The notes under the pieces: generated by a model | The model's input: the letters and a program-made list of their open reading frames with translations, nothing else | Told to the model about the DNA's origin: nothing | Database searches by the model: none | Position numbers and translations under genes: made by a program | Source: REEB95 sp035632055 | GTDB lineage: Bacteria; Pseudomonadota; Alphaproteobacteria; ATCC43930; CGMCC-115725 | Reading direction: 5' to 3' | DNA length: 27,416 nt | Assembly: GCA_035632055.1 (NCBI GenBank) | Contig: DASQHO010000080.1 | Span: 1 to 27,416, forward strand | In this document: positions 23,000-27,416 of the stretch, piece by piece | Numbering within the stretch: the stretch's first letter is position 1 | How the letters are laid out: the number at the start of each line of letters is the position of its first letter

Positions 23000-24799
23000 T
23001 CAGTCCTCACCGGCCGACGCCGGCGCAACATGAGGCTTGCCGAATACCGGCTCCTTATGGGGTGTCGGCGGCAACGCCCAAGTACCGATGCCCGGCGGCC
23101 GCACATTGGCGTCGACATGCACGTCGAGCAGATATGGCTTGTTGGTTTTGATCGCGTGTTCGAGCGCGCCCTTGAAATCCTGCGATTTGGTCACGGTCGC
23201 CGCCTCGACGCCGCAGGCACGCGCCAGCGCGGCGAAATCCGGGTTGTACGGCCGATTATTGGCGCCGCGATAGAACGCGGTGCCGAGCTCGCGGCCACCG
23301 AACATGCCGTACTGGATGTCGCGGATCGCCGCCCAGGCAAAATTGTTCCATACCACCCAGACGCACGGAATGTCGTATTCGACCGCGGTGCACAGTACAT
23401 GCGGCACCATGGTGAAGCCGCCGTCGCCGCACACCGCGACGCACGGCCGCTCAGGCGCGGCGAGCTTGGCGCCGAGAATGGCGCACGGACCGAAGCCCAT
23501 GCCGGAAAAACCCCAAGTGTTGAGCATGGTCTGCGGCCGGCGTGCTTCCCAGAATTGCATGAACCAGTTGTGATGCACGCCGGAATCGAGCGAGACAATG
23601 GCATCGTCGGGCAGTACCGCGCGGCAATCCGCGACGATGCGCTCGGGCCGGATCGGTGACGCGTGTAGCGCGAAGTTCGGCCGCACGTAGGCGTCCCATT
23701 CATCCTTCCAATTCGCGATCTGCGCATGCCACGCCTGCAAGCGGGCGCCCTTGGGCGGATTGCGGCGTTCGACTTCGGCCAGCAACTGCCGCAGGAATGT
23801 GCGTGCATCGGCGAGGATGGCGAGATCGGGCGCATAATTGCGGCCGAGCTCGGCGTGGTCGACATCGACATGGATGAGCTTGGTCGCCGGGAAATTCCAC
23901 GAATAGCCCGGCAGCCAAGACGACGACGAGCGGTCGTCGAAACGTGCGCCGATGGCGAGCACCAGATCGGCATAACGGCCAGCCTGATTCGCCGGATAGG
24001 TGCCATTGCGGCCGATGAATCCCAACGACAGCGGATCGCGCATGTCGAGACAGCCCATGCCGTTGGGCGAGCTCAGCACCGGAATGCCGAGCCGATGCAC
24101 GAGCTCGGTCAGCTCGCCGCCGGCTTCGGCGAGCGTGACGCCGTGACCGATGAAGATCGCCGGCCGCACCGCCGCCAGCAGCAACCCGACGGCACGCGTT
24201 ACGTCGTCGGGCGCGGCGCCGCTGCGCCGCGCATTGAACCCGTCGGTCGGCGGCTCGATGGCAATGTCGGCCTCTTCCTGAAACAGATTGAACGGCACGT
24301 CGACGTTCACCGGCCCGGGCCGGCCGCTGTTCATGGTCAACGCGGCCTGGCGCAGCGCCAGCGGCAGCATCTCGACACGCGTCGGCTGGAAGCTGCGCTT
24401 CACCACCGGCTTGATGACGCTGGGGAAATCGGCCTGGCCGTGGCGGTTGAGCTCCTGGAACGGACCGCGGTTGAACTGGGAGGTCGGCACGTTGGCGGTA
24501 ATCGCCAGTAGTGCGGAGGAATCGGTCTGCGCCACCGCCAGCGACATAATCAAATTGGCCGAGCCCGGCCCGCACGAGGTCATGGTCGCGACAGCCTGGT
24601 GCTTGACGCGAAAATAGCCGTCGGCCATGTGGCCGGCAGCCTGCTCGTGACGCGGTGAAATCAGCTTGAGCCGGTCGCGCACGTCATAGAATACATCGAG
24701 CAGGCCGACATTGCCGTGGCCGCAGATGCCGAAAACATACGGAATCTTTTCGCGGATCAAGAATTCGGCGATGAGCTCGCCGCCTTTCAAGCGGGACAT
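23000..24799 (-). CDS. Thiamine diphosphate enzyme of the acetolactate-synthase fold
   Basis: A 599-aa cytoplasmic enzyme with the three-domain IlvB architecture. The catalytic glutamate is Glu52 in RHEQAAGHMADGY. ThDP/Mg binding is seen as GDG at 458-460 and the downstream Asn-Asn at 485-486 (CGDGGFTMV...WNNFAW). The N-terminal ThDP region has FGICGHGNVGLLDV where acetolactate synthases usually have FGxPGG, closer to the GHGN form of trihydroxycyclohexanedione hydrolase (IolD). No regulatory small subunit is next to it, so true acetolactate synthase is unlikely. It lies between the cupin (3 bases) and the DapA-like gene (14 bases), so a catabolic C-C lyase or decarboxylase role is inferred. 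The substrate is unknown. Confidence 0.88.
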   Translation of the reverse strand: MSRLKGGELIAEFLIREKIPYVFGICGHGNVGLLDVFYDVRDRLKLISPRHEQAAGHMADGYFRVKHQAVATMTSCGPGSANLIMSLAVAQTDSSALLAITANVPTSQFNRGPFQELNRHGQADFPSVIKPVVKRSFQPTRVEMLPLALRQAALTMNSGRPGPVNVDVPFNLFQEEADIAIEPPTDGFNARRSGAAPDDVTRAVGLLLAAVRPAIFIGHGVTLAEAGGELTELVHRLGIPVLSSPNGMGCLDMRDPLSLGFIGRNGTYPANQAGRYADLVLAIGARFDDRSSSSWLPGYSWNFPATKLIHVDVDHAELGRNYAPDLAILADARTFLRQLLAEVERRNPPKGARLQAWHAQIANWKDEWDAYVRPNFALHASPIRPERIVADCRAVLPDDAIVSLDSGVHHNWFMQFWEARRPQTMLNTWGFSGMGFGPCAILGAKLAAPERPCVAVCGDGGFTMVPHVLCTAVEYDIPCVWVVWNNFAWAAIRDIQYGMFGGRELGTAFYRGANNRPYNPDFAALARACGVEAATVTKSQDFKGALEHAIKTNKPYLLDVHVDANVRPPGIGTWALPPTPHKEPVFGKPHVAPASAGED

Positions 24800-24813
24800 T
24801 GGCGGCGTGCTCC

Positions 24814-25770
24814 CTAGGCGGCTTCCAATCGCGCACCGTCGCGCGCCACCTTGGCTTCCGCCAGTGCGACACGCAGCCGTTCGATTTCAGCTGCGTCGGG
24901 CGCGACCAATGGCGGACGCACGGCGGCACACGGAATCCGCCCAAGCAATACAAGCGCCGCCTTCATGCGGTTGTGCATGTCGACAAACGGATCGGCGTAG
25001 AACGCTGCAGCGAGCGGCGAAAGGCGTTCGTTCACCGCCCGCGCGCGCGCCAGATCGTCGGCCTGCACGGCGGCGAACAGCGCGCTCTGCAGATCGGCGA
25101 CGACGCTGCCCATGCCAGACAGCAAGCCACGGCAGCCGAGCACCAGCGAACTCAGCAGCCACGAGCTATGCGTCGTCAGCACATTCACGGGCCGCGTCAA
25201 GTTCTGCAGCATGCGGATGTGCGTCTCGTGCTGCGGCACGACGTTGCACCAATCCTTGATCGCGCGCACGCTCGGAACTTCCTCGATCAGCCGCAACAAA
25301 CGTTCCAGCGGATAGCCCTGCCCGCCGGCAAGCGGATACTGGAACGCGATCAATGGCAGATCGGTCGCGTCGGCGATGCGCTGGAAATGCGCCAGCACCA
25401 TCGCGTCGGTCTGACCGAGAATAAATGGATTGGGCGGAAACACCAGCAGCGCCGATGCGCCGCCGGCTGCCGCCATGCGTGCAATGCGCGCAGCTTCGAG
25501 ACTGCCGTCGGCGTAGATGCCATTGACGATCGGCGTACGGTCGCCGATCGCGTCCATCGCCAGATCGAGGACACGGCGCTGTTCTTCGAAGCTGCACGAG
25601 GCGACCTCAGTCGCATGCGCGTTGACGGTGATGGCGCTGACACCGGCAACGCCGGCGACGTCGCGCAGATGCCGCCGGTAGGCGCCTTCGTCGATCTCGA
25701 GATCGTCGCGGAACGGCAGGATGCAGGCCGGTATGACGCCCTTGGGTTCGAAATTCGGCTGCCGCTGCAT
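24814..25770 (-). CDS. DapA-superfamily (dihydrodipicolinate synthase-like) aldolase/dehydratase
   Basis: A 318-aa TIM-barrel protein of the class I aldolase DapA family. The Schiff-base lysine is Lys172 in AIKDWCN, and the general-base tyrosine is Tyr145 in IAFQYP, both at the expected spacing. The substrate loop usually written GTTGE reads NAHATE (50-55), so this is not lysine-pathway DapA. It is more likely a sugar-acid or other 2-oxoacid aldolase or dehydratase. ATG 25770-25768 was chosen for GGGAGGG about 10 bases upstream; the frame is open to 25911 without added family similarity. It is the first gene of the minus-strand trio with the ThDP enzyme and cupin. Confidence 0.87.
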   Translation of the reverse strand: MQRQPNFEPKGVIPACILPFRDDLEIDEGAYRRHLRDVAGVAGVSAITVNAHATEVASCSFEEQRRVLDLAMDAIGDRTPIVNGIYADGSLEAARIARMAAAGGASALLVFPPNPFILGQTDAMVLAHFQRIADATDLPLIAFQYPLAGGQGYPLERLLRLIEEVPSVRAIKDWCNVVPQHETHIRMLQNLTRPVNVLTTHSSWLLSSLVLGCRGLLSGMGSVVADLQSALFAAVQADDLARARAVNERLSPLAAAFYADPFVDMHNRMKAALVLLGRIPCAAVRPPLVAPDAAEIERLRVALAEAKVARDGARLEAA

Positions 25771-25931
25771 GGTTGTCACGCCCTCCCGGCTCCACTGATC
25801 GATCGCGTCGTGGTGTGCCAGAGCCGACGAATTATCCATCTTTGCCGTGCGTTCGGCAAAGGCCGCCGCACGGCGAAACGCATCCCAATCCGCGATCAGG
25901 GTTGCGGGCATTGCCGCCCGATACTACCGTT

Positions 25932-25962
25932 GGCCAAAGGCCGCAAAGGCCGCAAAGGCCGG
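25932..25962 (+). repeat. Short tandem repeat in a divergent promoter
   Basis: GGCCAAA, GGCCGCAAA, GGCCGCAAA, then GGCCGG: a 9-base unit nearly three times over. It lies between the DapA-like and substrate-binding genes. It may be a slip-mutable spacer between the two promoters, or a chance feature; the same unit can be read in GC-rich DNA. Confidence 0.5.
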
Positions 25963-26010
25963 CGTCGCGCGGCCCGAGAATAAGAAATCGAATATCAGGG
26001 AGGGAAAACC

Positions 26011-27393
26011 ATGCAACCGATGAATTGGTCGCCAGCTCGCATTGCGCGCGGCGGCTTGAAGTCGCTGATCACCGGCGCGGCATTGATCGGCGTGCTGGTG
26101 TATACGGCCGCGCCCGCCGCAGCGCAAAACGCGGCGCCGCCGGCACCCGCCGCAACACCTGCGGCAGCACCTGCCGCAGCGCCGACGCTGAAGCTCGGCA
26201 TCGTCACGTTCCTGTCCGGTCCGGCCGCCGGACCGTTCGGTATTCCAGCGCGCAACGCCGCCGAACTGGTGACCGAAGCGATCAACAAAGGCACGCTGCC
26301 GGCGCCTTACAACACCAAGGGCTTCGGCGGCGCCGAAGCGCAGATGGAGATCGTCGACGAAGCAGGCTCGACCACGGAAGTCGTGCAGAGCTTCCGCAAT
26401 CTGGTGCAGCGGCAGAACGTCAACGCCGTCGTCGGCTACATTTCATCCGGCAGCTGCCTCGCCGTGGCGCCGGTTGCCGAAGAGCTCAAGATGCTGACGG
26501 TGTTCTTCGACTGTGGCACGCCGCGCATCTTCGAAGATGCCAAATACAATTACGTCTTCCGCACCAGTGCGACTTCGACGATGGATAACGTCGCCGCCGT
26601 GCGCTACCTCAAGGCCAAATTCCCGAATGATAAGAGCTACGCCGGCATCAACCAGAACTACGCCTGGGGCCAGGACTCCTGGCGCGACTTCGATGGCTCG
26701 ATGAAGGATCTGTTCCCGAACGACAAGCAAGTTGTATCGGAATTCCCCAAGCTCTTCGCCGGCCAGTACGATGCCGAGATTTCGACCCTGCTGGTCGATC
26801 ATCCCGACATCGTGCATAGCAGCTTCTGGGGCGGCGACCTCGAGAGCTTCATGCTGCAGGCATCGGCGCGCGGGCTCGAGAAACGGTCACGGCTCGTGCT
26901 GACTACCGGCGAGACGACGATGTTCCGTCTGCGCGGCCAGATTCCCAACGGCGTCATCCTCGGCGCACGTGGTCCCTACGGCGTGCTGGCGCACAAGAGT
27001 GCGCTCAACGATTGGTTCCGCAAGAATTTCCAGGACCGCTACAACACGCCGCCGGTCTATTCCGCCTATCAGATGGCCCAGGCGATCCTCGGTTTGAAAG
27101 TTGCGTACGACAAGGCGGCAAACGGCAAGGGCGTGCCGACGACCGACGCAGTGCGCACGGCACTGACCGGACTCAAATATGAATCGTTCGGCACGCACGT
27201 CGACATGGCGCTTGGTGACGGGCACCAGGCCGTAACCGAGACCGCTTATGGCGAGTTCAAGTTCGACAAGAAGACCGACACACCGGAGATCGTCAACGTC
27301 GTCTATTACCCCGAGTGGTGCGTGAATCCGCCGCCGGGCGTGAAGAGCAGCGACTGGATCCAGGGTGGCATGAAAGGCGCCAAGTGCGATTAA
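26011..27393 (+). CDS. Branched-chain-type ABC transporter substrate-binding protein
   Basis: A 460-aa periplasmic binding protein of the LivK/COG0683 family. An N-terminal signal segment (about 14-36, LKSLITGAALIGVLVYTAAPAAA) is followed by an alanine/proline-rich linker (about 37-55). The mature domain begins LKLGIVTFLSGPAAGPFG, then ELVTEAIN and a VDEAGSTTE motif typical of the ligand cleft, and VVGYISSG. Four cysteines in the mature part (SGSC, FDCG, EWC, and one near the end, GAKC) could form disulfides. The start has AGGGAGGG about 6 bases upstream. No permease or ATPase genes lie in the window; they may follow past its end. The ligand may be imported for the divergent catabolic trio, an inference from proximity. 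Confidence 0.9.
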   Translation: MQPMNWSPARIARGGLKSLITGAALIGVLVYTAAPAAAQNAAPPAPAATPAAAPAAAPTLKLGIVTFLSGPAAGPFGIPARNAAELVTEAINKGTLPAPYNTKGFGGAEAQMEIVDEAGSTTEVVQSFRNLVQRQNVNAVVGYISSGSCLAVAPVAEELKMLTVFFDCGTPRIFEDAKYNYVFRTSATSTMDNVAAVRYLKAKFPNDKSYAGINQNYAWGQDSWRDFDGSMKDLFPNDKQVVSEFPKLFAGQYDAEISTLLVDHPDIVHSSFWGGDLESFMLQASARGLEKRSRLVLTTGETTMFRLRGQIPNGVILGARGPYGVLAHKSALNDWFRKNFQDRYNTPPVYSAYQMAQAILGLKVAYDKAANGKGVPTTDAVRTALTGLKYESFGTHVDMALGDGHQAVTETAYGEFKFDKKTDTPEIVNVVYYPEWCVNPPPGVKSSDWIQGGMKGAKCD

Positions 27394-27416
27394 CTTCGTC
27401 GGGGGGGCCCGCGGCG

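Overview
The window is GC-rich, densely packed bacterial chromosome. The most likely source is an alphaproteobacterium of the Hyphomicrobiales (Bradyrhizobium/Xanthobacter-like). This is inferred from the gene content: a membrane-linked formate dehydrogenase with DUF3305, DUF3306, DUF6352 and a biotin/lipoate-ligase-like companion, a FixK/FNR-type box, and a carboxymuconolactone-decarboxylase-like protein beside a quinol nitric oxide reductase. No phage, insertion sequence, CRISPR array or plasmid origin was seen.

Layout. (1) 1-1084: the first 262 codons of a lactate/malate dehydrogenase-family gene (minus strand, cut by the window edge) and tRNA-Thr(GGT). (2) 1.4-4.7 kb: a small membrane protein with an SFPASDPP motif, an AhpD/CMD-like protein and a 775-aa quinol-type nitric oxide reductase. 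(3) 4.8-5.9 kb, minus strand: DUF2945 (Tudor-like), an exported DUF4142 protein and a small unknown protein. (4) 5.97-17.6 kb: a large formate dehydrogenase island. Its minus-strand core runs from an exported 83-aa protein through DUF3305, DUF3306, a TorD-like chaperone, a small Tat-signal protein, and the catalytic, iron-sulfur and cytochrome b subunits, to a PepSY-like exported protein and a 46-aa membrane peptide. A divergent 672-aa multi-ferredoxin protein lies on the plus strand. It is followed by a second minus-strand run: a biotin/lipoate-ligase-like protein, DUF6352 and an 86-aa membrane protein. (5) 17.8-20.2 kb, plus strand: a DUF4239 membrane protein, an exported cupredoxin and a four-repeat membrane protein (COG4705-like). 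(6) 20.2-22.1 kb: a ClC chloride channel/antiporter with two CBS domains and a perfect 10+1+10 palindrome upstream. (7) 22.3-27.4 kb: a zinc-ribbon protein, then an apparent catabolic group made of a cupin, a ThDP enzyme and a DapA-superfamily aldolase/dehydratase (minus strand), divergent from a branched-chain-type ABC substrate-binding protein.

How the parts fit. Formate oxidation at the periplasmic face would feed electrons through the iron-sulfur and cytochrome b subunits to quinone. A quinol-oxidising NO reductase and a cupredoxin are respiratory proteins that fit a microaerobic or denitrifying lifestyle. A near-perfect FixK/FNR box (13542-13555) sits between the two divergent formate dehydrogenase accessory operons, correctly placed for oxygen-responsive control. 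The least understood parts are the conserved small and DUF genes around the formate dehydrogenase, including a ligase-fold protein that lacks the lysines expected of a biotin/lipoate ligase. I did not find a clear new defence or mobile system. The best candidates for undescribed biology are this accessory set, the ClC-upstream palindrome and the four-repeat membrane protein.
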